A stretch of DNA of 64,000 bases from Nitrobacter sp963807355 (GTDB taxonomy: Bacteria; Pseudomonadota; Alphaproteobacteria; Rhizobiales; Xanthobacteraceae): the NCBI GenBank assembly GCA_963807355.1, contig CAWEBX010000013.1, forward strand, positions 85,002 through 149,001, read 5' to 3'. Below, piece after piece: positions 46,929 through 56,534 of the stretch. Made by a program: the position numbers and the translations under genes. Position 1 is the stretch's first letter. Each line of letters starts with the position of its first letter. Under the pieces are notes generated by a model. The model had not been told where the DNA came from and did no database searches. It worked only from the letters and a program-made list of their open reading frames with translations.

Positions 46929-47002
46929 GCTTGTGCCTCGCGGGGGCCGCTGCAACGTTTGTGAACCCAAAGAGTCACGACGAGCGGCTAGCCGTCGTAG
47001 CA

Positions 47003-47481
47003 TCAGCCATGCAGTTTCTTGGCAGTCTCGCGATGACGCGTCCTTGATAACGCGCGCCAGCCAACTCGTTTTCGCTTGGCTGACGGCTACCGTCGCCGCC
47101 GCGATGGTGGTCGCGCCATAGGGCGAGCCGCCTGTGACTTCGTCGAGCTTCATCTAGCCCCGAAAGCCGTAGTTGAGGCCGACGATGGTCATGCCGAAAT
47201 GCAGCAGGTTGGTGATAATCGAGAACAGCGTGGTTTCTTGGCCGCCATGCTGGGTCGCGGTTGAGCTGAAAGCGCCGCCGACCTTGCCGTGCAGCGCACC
47301 TTTTATCCAGAGGCCACCGGCCTGATCCAGAAAATTGGCCATCTGCGATGACATGCGGCCGAAGCGCGTGCCTGTGCCGACGATGATGGCATCGTAGTTG
47401 GCAAGCTCTTCAATCTTCGCCACCGGGGCAGTTCTGATCGACCTTGTAGTGCGATGCCTCCCGTACCGGTGTTATCATCTT
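47003..47481 (-). pseudogene. wrbA-like NAD(P)H:quinone oxidoreductase remnant
   Basis: WrbA motifs are spread over three frames: ASHYKVDQN, then KIEELANYDAIIVGTGTRFG and STATQHGGQETTLFSIITNLLHFG (shown as separate motifs IIVGTGTRFG, QHGGQETTLFS), LNYGFRG-stop-MKLDEVTGGSPYGATTIA, and finally a garbled C-terminus. Comparison with the family suggests one in-frame nonsense (CAG to TAG at about 47154), a one-base insertion near 47415, and at least two one-base deletions in the C-terminal part. About 45 N-terminal residues are missing. The gene is dead. Confidence 0.85.
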
Positions 47482-47483
47482 GA

Positions 47484-47783
47484 TCACTGATTCATTTCCA
47501 AACACGTCTGCAGGCTCACATAGCTTGGTGTGCCGCCAATACTTTCCTGCGAAATGCATTCGGCTTTGCCGGAAGCCGAGAATTTTGACCATTGGCTCGC
47601 CAATTGTTGCTTGGCCTTGTTTTCATCGTTTACGCAGGCCTTTAGGGACTGCGTCACTGATAGGTCAGCTGTCGCGGCCAGATCCAATTTGCAGTTCCGC
47701 ACTATGTCGAAAGTCGGCACCCGATCAGCGACGGTGCCTACAAGTTGCGAGCTCAGGGCGATCATCGAAATTGAAATAGGCAT
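47484..47783 (-). CDS. Hypothetical protein with four cysteines
   Basis: A 99-residue protein preceded by AAGGACGAAC. It has NCKLDLAA, LKACVNDENKAKQQLASQW, GKAECISQE and QTCLEMNQ: four cysteines at regular spacing, a pattern I recall from unnamed Bradyrhizobium proteins of 100-120 residues, usually exported. The N-terminus (MPISISMIALSSQLVG) is only weakly signal-like here. Function unknown. Confidence 0.65.
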   Translation of the reverse strand: MPISISMIALSSQLVGTVADRVPTFDIVRNCKLDLAATADLSVTQSLKACVNDENKAKQQLASQWSKFSASGKAECISQESIGGTPSYVSLQTCLEMNQ

Positions 47784-48564
47784 CGTTCGTCCTTGTTCTA
47801 TTGGTGAGACGCGTGCCGCCGTGCCGTTGCCATTGCTGCCGCGCTTTCGTTTTGTCCGATCAGATGACCGTCGCTGTCGCGTTGGTCCTACGCATCATTA
47901 TCTCCAAACCGTTGCCATGGTATTGACCCAAATCAACGCCGGTTCGTATCGGCAGTGCCAGCGCGCGACCATCTCCGTCGCACATCGACGAGGTGCGGCA
48001 CGACGCGACAGGGATTCCGGCATGGAGGCATCACCATCGCAGGCCGTCCGCTATCGGCCGGTATCGTTATCGAGCGCCACCATCACGCCAGCGTCGACGC
48101 CGTAGGAAGGCGTTACAGCGCCGTCAGCGGCGGGCCAAAGGACAGCGGAAGGACCGCGCCAGCGCACAGGCAGGCCGCACCACTGCGTTGCCGATACTCC
48201 TTGGCCCTTTGTGTGGTGTCGGCCGACTAGTGAGTTCTTCCCCGTCGTCCGGACACATGTTCCCAAGAAGGCAATTTTCATTCACGCTTGCCCTTGGCAA
48301 TGAATGTAACAACGCGAAAATAAGCAAATATAAATCAATTAGATATGAATGCGGTGTCCACATTTGGTTTTTGTCCCGGTGATTTCCCACGATTCCCATT
48401 GATCTAAATCAAGAGTTAGCCTGCTCCTTTGGGGCAGCACATACGGGGCGGGACTGGGCATGCGGCCGAGATTGTGGCCGATGACAATGGAGGGATACTG
48501 AAGAGCGCGACGCGGCTGTTGGCAGTCCCAATTACGAAATAATCCATTTCGAGGGAGGCTGAAC
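47784..48564. other. Gene-poor region before the sulfatase gene
   Basis: About 780 bases. The reading frames here (for example 47955-48230 and 47993-48382, plus) are Arg/His-rich and look like noise. The last 250 bases are A/T-rich compared with the rest (for example around 48300-48355), and should hold the sulfatase promoter. A GGAGG site at 48555 precedes the sulfatase ATG. Confidence 0.5.
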
Positions 48565-51060
48565 ATGAACTCCACCCCCACCATTCGCGCATTGGCATTA
48601 ACAGCGTCGGTGCTGGCCCTCACAACTGGCTCGACCTTTGCTCAGCAGACCCCGGGAACGCCCGGTTCTCCCAGCTCCACGACGACAATTGATGGCAAGT
48701 ATCTGCCAAATCCGCCCGCGCCGTTTGGCGGAACGATCAATATGGATGCTCAGGAATCCAAGCCATATTGGCCGCCGAGCGTGGTGCCGCCCAAGGGTGC
48801 GCCCAACGTCTTGCTAATTATGACCGATGACCAAGGCTACGGGGTGTCCGGCACTTTTGGCGGTGTGATCCCCACGCCGTCGATGGACCGTATCGCGAAC
48901 GCCGGACTTCGTTACACTCAGGTTCACTCAACCGCTCTCTGCTCGCCGAGCCGGGCGGCGCTAATCACGGGCCGCAACCACCACTCGGTGGGCTTTGGCG
49001 TAATCGCCGAAATGTCGACCGGATACCCGGGATACGATTCCGTCATCGGACCGGAGAGCGCCACCATCGGTACGATCCTGAAGCAGAACGGCTATGCCAC
49101 GTCGTGGTTCGGCAAGAACCACAACACGCCCAGCTATCAAATAAGTTCGGCGGGGCCGTTTGACCAATGGCCGAATGGGATGGGATTCGATCACTTCTAC
49201 GGCTTCATGGGGGGCGAGACTGACCAGTGGACACCGTTTCTCTTCCGCGACAAGACACAAATCTTTCCGTGGACAGAACGCCCCGGCTACAACCTCATCA
49301 CCGGTATGGCCGACGACGCAATCGACTACCTGAAGGGGCTGAACAACGCTGCCCCCGACAAGCCATTCTTCCTCTACTATGTACCGGGCGGCTCGCACGC
49401 ACCGCACCACCCCACGCCAGAGTGGATCAAAAAGATCAGTGACATGCACCTGTTTGATCAGGGTTGGGAAAAGCTGCGCGAGACGATCTTCGCCAATCAG
49501 AAACGGCTGGGCATAATTCCGGCAAGTACCCAGCTCACGCCGTGGCCAGATGGCCAACCCGAATTTGGCGGAGCTAAGCTTGCGAAATGGGACACGCTCA
49601 CTGCCGACGAGAAGAAACTATTTATCCGTCAGGCGGACATTTTTGCAGCCTACACTGCCTACACCGACCATGAAATCGGCAGGGTTATTCAGGAAGTCGA
49701 AGCACAGGGCAAGCTCGATAACACACTCATCATCTTTATCTGCGGTGACAACGGCACCAGCGCCGAAGGGACCATCCTCGGCATCCCGAACGATTTGGCC
49801 GCGATGCAAGGCGTCGTCGTTCCAGTCGCCGACCAGTTGAAGTTCTATGACGCTTGGGGTTCGGCCGAGACCGCGCCACACATGGCGGTGGGCTGGACTT
49901 GGGCCTTCGGTACCCCGTTCAAATGGACAAAGCAGGTCGCGTCGCACTTTGGCGGTACGCGTCAAGGCATGGCCATCTCGTGGCCCGGTCACATCACGGA
50001 CCTAGGCGGCACACGCCATCAGTTTCACCATTTCATCGACGTCGTGCCTACCATCCTTGAAGCGACCGGCATTCAAGCGCCCGTCATGGTCGATGGCGTG
50101 GCACAGAAGCCGATTGAAGGCGTGAGCATGGCGTACACCTTCGATAAAGCCAACGCGAACGCCCCATCAACGCGGACGACGCAATATTTCGAGATGTTTG
50201 GCAACCGCGCCATCTACCACGACGGTTGGCTTGCCGCCACGACGCCGCCGGAAGGTCCTTGGCTGATGGGCTTGGGCAAATTGCCAAACGTACTCAACGG
50301 CTATCGCTGGGAGCTTTACAACATCGCGGAGGATTACTCCGAGAACAATGATCTCGCCGCCAAGATGCCGGACAAGCTGCGTTACATGCAGGAACTTTTC
50401 CTAATCGAGGCGCAGAAATACAGCGTGTTCCCGCTGGATAATAGCGTCGCCACACGCGCGGCCACGCCGCGACCAAGCGCGACCGCTGGTCGGAGCGTCT
50501 TCACCTACTCCGGTGAATCGTCCGGTCTTCCCTACAGCGCCGCCCCCAACATTCTGGGCAGGTCTTTCTCTATCACCGCCGAGGTCGACATTCCGCAAGG
50601 CGGTGGAGAAGGCATGATCAATACCCTCGGTGGTCGGTTCGGTGGCCACGGTCTCTACATGCTCAAGGGCAAACCGGTTTTTGTGTACAACTTTTTTGAC
50701 TTGGAACGCTTACGCTGGGAAGGATCGGCGGTGCTCACACCCGGCAAGCACACCGTCTTGTTTGACTTCAAGTATGACGGTCCGGGCTTTGGTAAAGGTG
50801 GTACCGGTGTGCTGACAGTGGATGGCAAGGAAGTCGCCAGCAAGACGATCCCGCACACCATGCCGTTTCTTGAGACGTTTGACGAGACCTTCGATGTCGG
50901 GGTGGATACCCGCACGGGCGTCGATGACAAGGACTACCAGCCGCCGTTCCGGTTCAGCGGCAAGATCGATAAACTAACGGTTAAGCTGGTCCCTATGAGC
51001 GCAGCGGAGGAAAGGCTGCTCCAGCAAAAGGCACAGGAATCAAGAAACAAGGCCCAGTAA
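48565..51060 (+). CDS. Arylsulfatase, type I sulfatase
   Basis: An 831-residue exported sulfatase. A signal peptide ends after TFAQQ near residue 27. The alkaline-phosphatase-like fold has PNVLLIMTDDQGYG near residue 80 with metal-binding Asp residues, and the formylglycine motif CSPSRAALITG with Cys126. Further conserved His and Asp/Asn residues appear in GKNHNTPSYQ and ICGDNGTSAEG. The C-terminal 220 residues form a beta-rich domain (from about 640). Cys126 must be oxidised by a formylglycine-generating enzyme; none is coded nearby. The substrate, a sulfate ester, is unknown. A good ribosome-binding site (GGAGG) precedes the ATG. Confidence 0.94.
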   Translation: MNSTPTIRALALTASVLALTTGSTFAQQTPGTPGSPSSTTTIDGKYLPNPPAPFGGTINMDAQESKPYWPPSVVPPKGAPNVLLIMTDDQGYGVSGTFGGVIPTPSMDRIANAGLRYTQVHSTALCSPSRAALITGRNHHSVGFGVIAEMSTGYPGYDSVIGPESATIGTILKQNGYATSWFGKNHNTPSYQISSAGPFDQWPNGMGFDHFYGFMGGETDQWTPFLFRDKTQIFPWTERPGYNLITGMADDAIDYLKGLNNAAPDKPFFLYYVPGGSHAPHHPTPEWIKKISDMHLFDQGWEKLRETIFANQKRLGIIPASTQLTPWPDGQPEFGGAKLAKWDTLTADEKKLFIRQADIFAAYTAYTDHEIGRVIQEVEAQGKLDNTLIIFICGDNGTSAEGTILGIPNDLAAMQGVVVPVADQLKFYDAWGSAETAPHMAVGWTWAFGTPFKWTKQVASHFGGTRQGMAISWPGHITDLGGTRHQFHHFIDVVPTILEATGIQAPVMVDGVAQKPIEGVSMAYTFDKANANAPSTRTTQYFEMFGNRAIYHDGWLAATTPPEGPWLMGLGKLPNVLNGYRWELYNIAEDYSENNDLAAKMPDKLRYMQELFLIEAQKYSVFPLDNSVATRAATPRPSATAGRSVFTYSGESSGLPYSAAPNILGRSFSITAEVDIPQGGGEGMINTLGGRFGGHGLYMLKGKPVFVYNFFDLERLRWEGSAVLTPGKHTVLFDFKYDGPGFGKGGTGVLTVDGKEVASKTIPHTMPFLETFDETFDVGVDTRTGVDDKDYQPPFRFSGKIDKLTVKLVPMSAAEERLLQQKAQESRNKAQ

Positions 51061-51090
51061 GCTCAGGCATCGCCCGTTCGTCCCCCGTGC

Positions 51091-51369
51091 TTAGTCGAAA
51101 TGCACGCACGCCGACGGTAATCCGTCGACAATTCGATACGTGCAAAGCCATGGCAGACAATCGTCCGGAAAAACTTCCGCATCCGACTTTCCAGCCCGCC
51201 AGAATTCCAGCAACGCCTCGCGGTTGGCGTGCCAGTCGGCTTTCATCTGGTCGGAGATGGAGCCCGCCACGTTGGTGCTGCGACCATCCCCGTATCCGTA
51301 GTAACCTTGAATCGGATGGTCGATCCGACCTCCGAGCAGTTCGTGGCGCTTGTAGGGGCCGAGGCTCAT
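51091..51369 (-). CDS. Hypothetical protein next to a recombinase
   Basis: A 92-residue protein beginning MSLGPYKRHELLGGRI, with YYGYGDGRSTNVAG and a Cys-containing C-terminus (DDCLPWLCTYRIV). Not a family I can name. It follows the recombinase on the same strand, and an extension to 51495 would overlap the recombinase stop, so translational coupling is possible. Confidence 0.6.
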   Translation of the reverse strand: MSLGPYKRHELLGGRIDHPIQGYYGYGDGRSTNVAGSISDQMKADWHANREALLEFWRAGKSDAEVFPDDCLPWLCTYRIVDGLPSACVHFD

Positions 51370-51491
51370 TCGCGAGCCCTCTTGCCGTGTACTGTTGGTC
51401 ACGCTTTTTCGCGCTGCGCGGTGACGTGCTGCACCTGCTGGCGCGCGATGAAGCGGCCGCGTAAGTCGCGCAGGATAGACCTCGTCATTGA

Positions 51492-52124
51492 TCAATCCTC
51501 CAGCCCAAGACGGACGCGAGCGCGCATGACAGTCCGGTATGACAGCTTGCCAAGGCCACGGCGCTCGAACTCTGCAGCAACCTTCTGCGCCGACAGGTGC
51601 GACATCTCCTGCAGGATGGGCTTCAGAGCTGCGTCACGCACCGCTGCAGCGAGACGATTGGCGTCCGCTGTCTCCTGCCTGCCAAGCTTGACGCCGCGCG
51701 CCTTGGCTGCCTGCAACGCTTCCTTGGTACGGCGGCTGATCATCTCGCGTTCCTGCTGCGCCAGCGCGGCGTAAATGTGCAACACGAACGAATCGACGTT
51801 CTTGCCCAGCGCGGCAACGATGAACGGCACCTTCTGCGCCATCAAGCCGGAGATGAATGCGACATCCCTCGACAGTCGGTCGAGCTTGGCCACAGCGACG
51901 GAAGCCTTGGCCTTCTTCGCCGCCTTCAGTGCCGCCTTGAGTTCGGGCCTGCGGTCGAGCGCATCAGCACCTTTGCCGGTTTCGATCTCGGTGTATTCGG
52001 CGATGATCTCGAAGCCTTCAGCCGAGGCGAACGCGGCGACAGCCTTGCGCTGTGCCTCCAAGCCAAGACCGGAGCGGCCCTGCTTCTGGCTGCTGACGCG
52101 ATAGTAGGCGACGAGGGGCGACAT
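51492..52124 (-). CDS. Serine recombinase (resolvase family)
   Basis: A 210-residue site-specific recombinase. Ser nucleophile region AYYRVSSQKQGRSGLGLEAQ, then the YTEIETGKGADALDRRPELKAAL stretch in shorter motifs, AKLDRLSRDVAFI, and a C-terminal helix-turn-helix-like part with LSYRTVMRARVRLG. The relatively short C-terminus puts it with resolvases and invertases rather than large serine integrases. The ATG at 52124 is chosen rather than a TTG at 52136. Such genes often move with plasmids, transposons or islands. Confidence 0.93.
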   Translation of the reverse strand: MSPLVAYYRVSSQKQGRSGLGLEAQRKAVAAFASAEGFEIIAEYTEIETGKGADALDRRPELKAALKAAKKAKASVAVAKLDRLSRDVAFISGLMAQKVPFIVAALGKNVDSFVLHIYAALAQQEREMISRRTKEALQAAKARGVKLGRQETADANRLAAAVRDAALKPILQEMSHLSAQKVAAEFERRGLGKLSYRTVMRARVRLGLED

Positions 52125-52276
52125 ATCCGGGCACAAATTGACATACCGATGTGTGTCTATATGTCATTTATGGAACCGAATGCAAGACGTGAGAGCGAAT
52201 TTGGCAGGCGACCCTCCCCGCCTACAATTCTGGCCAGGGAGGACCCGCCCAAGAAGCTCAGCTTTTGCCAAACGGA

Positions 52277-52510
52277 TCAGCCCTCGACGGTAGCCCGTCG
52301 TAGGTCCTTGAGCCGGAGCAGCATGGTAAGCATTCGTTCGAGCTTGCGGTCGAGATGGACCTCGTAGCGTCCAAGCCGCTCCAGTCTGTCAGGATCGAGC
52401 GCCTCGCCGAATGCCTGCTCGCGGATCAATGGCCGGTTGGCCAATTCCTTCTGCCGGTTCTCGAACCACGGCAGCACCTTGCCTTCGAGGAAGCGGTGGC
52501 TGGCTCTTAG
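52277..52510 (-). pseudogene. C-terminal remnant of a conserved hypothetical protein
   Basis: The frame has SHRFLEGKVLPWFENRQKELANRPL, LGRYEVHLDRKLERMLTML and RLKDLRRATVEG (given as separate motifs), a pattern I recall as the C-terminus of an unnamed rhizobial protein of about 200 residues. Upstream in this frame a TGA occurs. The remaining N-terminal part was not found. Confidence 0.45.
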
Positions 52511-52689
52511 CCTCCTTCAAGTTCGTCTGGATCGCAGGCCAGCGTGTCGACCCACCAAGTTTGCGTACCAACGCGCAATGTATGACCCGCTCTGACGGGC
52601 CATCGATATGCCAGAAACACTTTGCACGTTGGGAAGGTCTCGGAAGGGTCAATGGGTCTCCGGGCATCCGCCTGACGAATATCCGACAA
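52507..52689 (-). CDS. Possible short protein
   Basis: A 60-residue frame with Trp-rich content (YRWPVRAGHTLRVGTQTWWVD). It looks more protein-like than its surroundings and ends at a normal stop, but there is no family recognition and no clear ribosome-binding site. It may be a remnant. Confidence 0.3.
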   Translation of the reverse strand: MSDIRQADARRPIDPSETFPTCKVFLAYRWPVRAGHTLRVGTQTWWVDTLACDPDELEGG

Positions 52690-53124
52690 AAAGAGCGTCC
52701 ATATGTTTTCCGCGTCATCAGTGATCGAAAAATCACGCTGCGATTGGATCGACGGGAGATACTAAAGCACGATTGTCGGTTGTCTATAACAGACGGCGAT
52801 GCCGATTCTTTAGCATGGGATTTGGCGCGGTGGAAAAGACTATAATAAAGTCGGCGGCGTCACCGCTCACAGCGCCAAGCGAGACTTGCGCCATAGTAAA
52901 TCCTGGACTTCGCCAGGCAAAGCGATAGCTCCCCATGAAGTTAGCGTCGGATTGGCATTACAGCCGATCTCAAAAGTAGATTATATGTGGTCGTCGAACT
53001 GTCAGACGGACAAGATCACTTAACAACAAGCAAAATACGCAAAATAAATCTGCGGTCTGTTTGCTATAAAACGTGCGCGCACAAAAAACAGCGTGCGATG
53101 AGTCCGAGTGGTGGAGCGTGAAGC
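52690..53124. other. Intergenic region before the liv-type operon
   Basis: About 435 bases with no supported gene. It is less G/C-rich than its surroundings (particularly 52960-53060). It should contain the promoter of the ABC-transporter operon. Confidence 0.5.
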
Positions 53125-54019
53125 TTGAACCTCGAATTGTTTCTCACGGTGGCGCTCAACGGTCTTACCGTCTCCGCTCTCTACTTCATTGTAGCGATCG
53201 GATTCTCGCTGATCTTCGGCCTGATGCGCTCGGTGAACATGGCGCACGGAACGCTGTTTCTTGTCGGCGCCTACGCTGGCGTCGCTGTTTTTTATCCGCT
53301 TTACGATGCCGGAAATGCATATGCCTGGATTGTAGCTCTGGTCGTGGGCATGGCCGCATCGGCGATTCTTGGCGTCGTGCTGCAGGTTGTCTTTCTTGGT
53401 TGGATGCAAGGTCAGGAGCTGCGCCAGACGCTGGTGACGATCGGCATCTCCATCATCGTTGCGGACCAGCTTCTGGCGATTTTTGGCGGACTGAAGTCAG
53501 CAATTCTACGCGCCCGACATCTTGTTTGGGGCGGTGCCGGTCCCGTTCGTGCAAGGCGGTCAGTATTCAACCTTTCGCCTGTTTCAAGTGGTAGTGGCGA
53601 TCGGCGTTGGTTTCGGCCTCTGGCTGATTTTACAGCGGACCAAGCTCGGTATCGTCGTGCGTGCCGGTGTCGATGATCGCGCCATGCTGTCGGCTCAAGG
53701 CGTCAACGTCCCGCTCGTCTCTGTTGTCGTTTTTGCAATCGGCGCTGCTCTTGCCGGTTTGGCCGGAGTCGTAGGTGGGACGGCACAACCCTTCGGCCAG
53801 GAGAAGGATATCGAGTTCCTGCTGATCTCACTCGTCGTTGTGATCGTTGGTGGCATGGGATCTTTGCCCGGGACGGCGCTTGGCGCCCTTCTGGTCGGCA
53901 TGGCCGAGCAGTTCGGACAGTCGTTGTTCCCGGCCTACTCGGTGATGCTCACGCTGCTCATCATGGTGGCAGTGCTCGCATTCAGGCCTCGCGGCCTGTT
54001 GGGAAGAAAGTTCTCATGA
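53125..54019 (+). pseudogene. LivH-type ABC transporter permease, frameshifted
   Basis: Two frames together encode one branched-chain-amino-acid-type permease. The first has NLELFLTVALNGLTVSALYFIVAIGFSLIFGLM (given in part as GFSLIFGLMRSVNMAHG), up to LLAIFGG. The second begins near FYAPDILFGAVPVPF and continues through GTALGALLVGMAEQFG and FRPRGLLGRKFS. The join needs one extra base near 53490-53502. As printed the protein stops early, so import would fail. The stop of the second frame overlaps the livM start (ATGA). Confidence 0.88.
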
Positions 54020-55059
54020 GTGATGCGGTTTCCACATCTGCAGCGTTCAGCGGGAGATCCTTGGCCTCGCCGCCTTTGACGTCGGCGATTTTCCTGATGG
54101 TCCTTATCTCGCTGCCGGCTGTGCTACCGGAGTTCTGGACGGTCAACATATTCGTGCGGGCCATGATCTTCGGAATCGTGGCGCTCTCGCTTACGTTCCT
54201 TGCTCACTACGGCGGGTTCATCTCGCTTGCCCAGATGGTCACCGCGGGCGTTGCCGGATACACGATAGCCGTGACGGTGCCGGATGCCATACCGGCCAAT
54301 GGCTTCAAGCTTCCTTATGCGCTTGCCATCGCTCTTGCGCTTGTATTCTCGACTATTGCGGGGGTCGTGATCGGTGCCGTCGCGGTACGAACACGCGAGA
54401 TCTATCTGCTGATGATCACGCTCGCGATCGCAGTGAGTTTTTACTTCTTCGTGCAGGCCAACGTCGAGTTTCTCAACGGCTATGAGGGGATTCGCAATGT
54501 GATGGGCCCGGATATTCTGGGTGTTCCCTTGCGTACACCCGCGATCTTCTTCTATGCGGTTCTTGCCGTGTCCGCGGCCCTCTACGCGCTTGTGATCTAT
54601 GTCAGCCGTGCCCCCCTCGGGCTGGTCCTGCAAGGCATTCGCGATAATCCGCGCCGTGTTTCGGCGCTCGGTTTTAATGTTGCTCTACATCGAATTGCGG
54701 CGTTTGGCCTTGCTGGCTTCATTGCAGGGGTCGGCGGCGTGCTGCTTACCTTTTACAACATTGGAATCTCTCCTGGTACCGTGTCCACCCATGCCACGAT
54801 CAGCATTTTAATCATTGCTGTGATCGGCGGTCTGGGCCATCCGATTGGCGCGTTCATCGGCGCACTCATTTTCACGGTCTTCGACACGTTCGCTGCCGAC
54901 ATCTACGACCGCGATCGATTCAATACGCTCATCGGCGTGGTCTTTCTGACGATCGTTGTCGCCTCTCCTGATGGGATTATAGGACTGATAAAGCGGGGCA
55001 AAGCCTTGTTAGTGCGAGATCGAAGCTCTGCGTCTCGCTCTCAAACCAACATATCATAA
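54016..55059 (+). CDS. LivM-type ABC transporter permease
   Basis: A 347-residue inner-membrane permease with about nine segments. LSLTFLAHYGGFISLAQM near residue 57, YVSRAPLGLVLQGIRDNPRRVSALG near 200 in shorter motifs (GIRDNPRRVSALGFN) and the C-terminal GLGHPIGAFIGALIF are typical of LivM. It pairs with the LivH-type subunit to move amino acids or related amides. The ATG at 54016 overlaps the previous stop. Confidence 0.92.
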   Translation: MSDAVSTSAAFSGRSLASPPLTSAIFLMVLISLPAVLPEFWTVNIFVRAMIFGIVALSLTFLAHYGGFISLAQMVTAGVAGYTIAVTVPDAIPANGFKLPYALAIALALVFSTIAGVVIGAVAVRTREIYLLMITLAIAVSFYFFVQANVEFLNGYEGIRNVMGPDILGVPLRTPAIFFYAVLAVSAALYALVIYVSRAPLGLVLQGIRDNPRRVSALGFNVALHRIAAFGLAGFIAGVGGVLLTFYNIGISPGTVSTHATISILIIAVIGGLGHPIGAFIGALIFTVFDTFAADIYDRDRFNTLIGVVFLTIVVASPDGIIGLIKRGKALLVRDRSSASRSQTNIS

Positions 55060-55079
55060 CGAAATTCATCTGAGGGGTT

Positions 55080-56357
55080 ATGACGATGACAATCAATCCC
55101 ACTAGGAGGCAAGTCCTTCAAGGCGCTGCGGCAATTGCCGGCTCCACCATCTTCGCTCCGGCGCTCCATGCGACTCCCGTTCCTATCAGGCTCGGCACGC
55201 TGGCCTCCCTGGAGGGGCCGCTCGCCATCAACGGACAGGATGCCTACCGTGTCATTGAGCTTCTCCTTGAGGAGGCCGATTACAAGGCGGGCGGACGGAA
55301 AATCGAGTGGATCCGGGAATCCTCGAACGCCAAGCCGGACGTCGCGCTTGCACGGACCCGCAAGCTGATCGAGCAGGATCACGCTGATGTTGTGATCGGG
55401 CCATTGTCGGGGGCCGAGGGTATCGCGGTTCGGGATTATTCGCGCACGGTGCCGAACAAGACCTTTATCAATGGTTCGTCTGCCTCGCAGGACAACACGC
55501 TCCGCAATTCGTCGCCGAACTATTTTCGCTTCAGCACGGATGGCACGCAATGGACCGCGGGACTCGGTGAATACACCAAGAATACCCTTAAGATCGACGA
55601 AGTGACCGTTGTCGCCTCTGACTACGCCTTTCCTTACTCACAGGTGTTCGGATTTAGTCTTGAGTTCACGCGGGCAGGCGGCAAACTCAACTATCTCTGG
55701 ACGCCGTTTGGAACGTCCGACTACACCTCACTGATTGCGCAAATTCCAAAATCATCCGGCGCGCTTTATGTCGTCTATGGCGGGTCCGACGGACTGGCGT
55801 TCCTCACCCAGTATGCGCAAGCTGGCGGCTCGCTGCCGCTTCTTGGCGGGACCCTCCTTGCCGATCAGACGCTGTTCTCAGCCCGCGGCCCCCATCGCAA
55901 GGTGCTTGAAGGCACCATTTCCGCCGGCCCGATCGGGGATTATTACGACAACCCGGTCTGGAAGGATTTCCAGGCGCGCTACGTCAGGCGCTGGAGCAAA
56001 GATGTCGGGCAGCAGACACCGGGCACACTTGCGTTCTCCTATTCCACCAACTTGCAAGCGGCACTGCTCGCGCTGAATGCCGTGGATGGTGATCTTTCCG
56101 GAAACCAGGAGGCTTTTCGTGAGGCGTTGCGAAAGCTTGAATTCAAAAACTATATCGATGCCCTGGTGAAGCTTGACCACAACAGGCAGGCAATTTCCGA
56201 CAATTTTCTCACCAAGGTCGAGGTGCGCGAAAAGCGGTTGCAGTCGGTGGTGTTCAAAAAAATCCCGAGCGTAAACCAGACGCTTGGATTTCCTGAAGAC
56301 AAGTATGTCGCGCTTGGCGCGCCGTCCCGCAACAATACCGGCAATGTGAAGATATGA
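55080..56357 (+). CDS. Substrate-binding protein of an ABC transporter, Tat-type leader
   Basis: A 425-residue periplasmic binding protein of the branched-chain amino acid/amide type. The leader has two adjacent arginines (NPTRRQVLQGAAAIAG), suggesting export by the Tat pathway, whose genes are 10 kb away. The mature part has RLGTLASLEGPLAINGQDAYR, ADVVIGPLSGAEGIAVRDYS and GGTLLADQTLFSARGP. The ligand is unknown. It follows livM by 20 bp and its stop overlaps a truncated ATPase gene. Confidence 0.92.
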   Translation: MTMTINPTRRQVLQGAAAIAGSTIFAPALHATPVPIRLGTLASLEGPLAINGQDAYRVIELLLEEADYKAGGRKIEWIRESSNAKPDVALARTRKLIEQDHADVVIGPLSGAEGIAVRDYSRTVPNKTFINGSSASQDNTLRNSSPNYFRFSTDGTQWTAGLGEYTKNTLKIDEVTVVASDYAFPYSQVFGFSLEFTRAGGKLNYLWTPFGTSDYTSLIAQIPKSSGALYVVYGGSDGLAFLTQYAQAGGSLPLLGGTLLADQTLFSARGPHRKVLEGTISAGPIGDYYDNPVWKDFQARYVRRWSKDVGQQTPGTLAFSYSTNLQAALLALNAVDGDLSGNQEAFREALRKLEFKNYIDALVKLDHNRQAISDNFLTKVEVREKRLQSVVFKKIPSVNQTLGFPEDKYVALGAPSRNNTGNVKI

Positions 56358-56500
56358 CAGGTTTGAGACAATCGGGGGCTGCCGTCGTCTCGACGTTTCT
56401 TGCGGATGCCGTGACACAATTTAATCCGCTTGCCCTCGAGCTGTTTGGAATCAGTCTCAGCTTCGGTGGATCACGGATCCTCTCGGGTGTTCAGCTTGCA
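56354..56500 (+). pseudogene. LivG-type ATPase, truncated N-terminus
   Basis: From an ATG overlapping the previous stop, about 47 codons read LALELFGISLSFGGSRILSGVQLA, the beginning of a LivG-like ATPase (shown as LFGISLSFGG). Walker A is missing, and unrelated sequence (CAVSFKLDFCH) follows before a stop at 56593. LivF is not present either. The transporter therefore lacks its energy-supplying subunits in this window. Confidence 0.65.
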
Positions 56501-56534
56501 TATTGCGCTGTGTCATTTAAACTGGATTTCTGCC

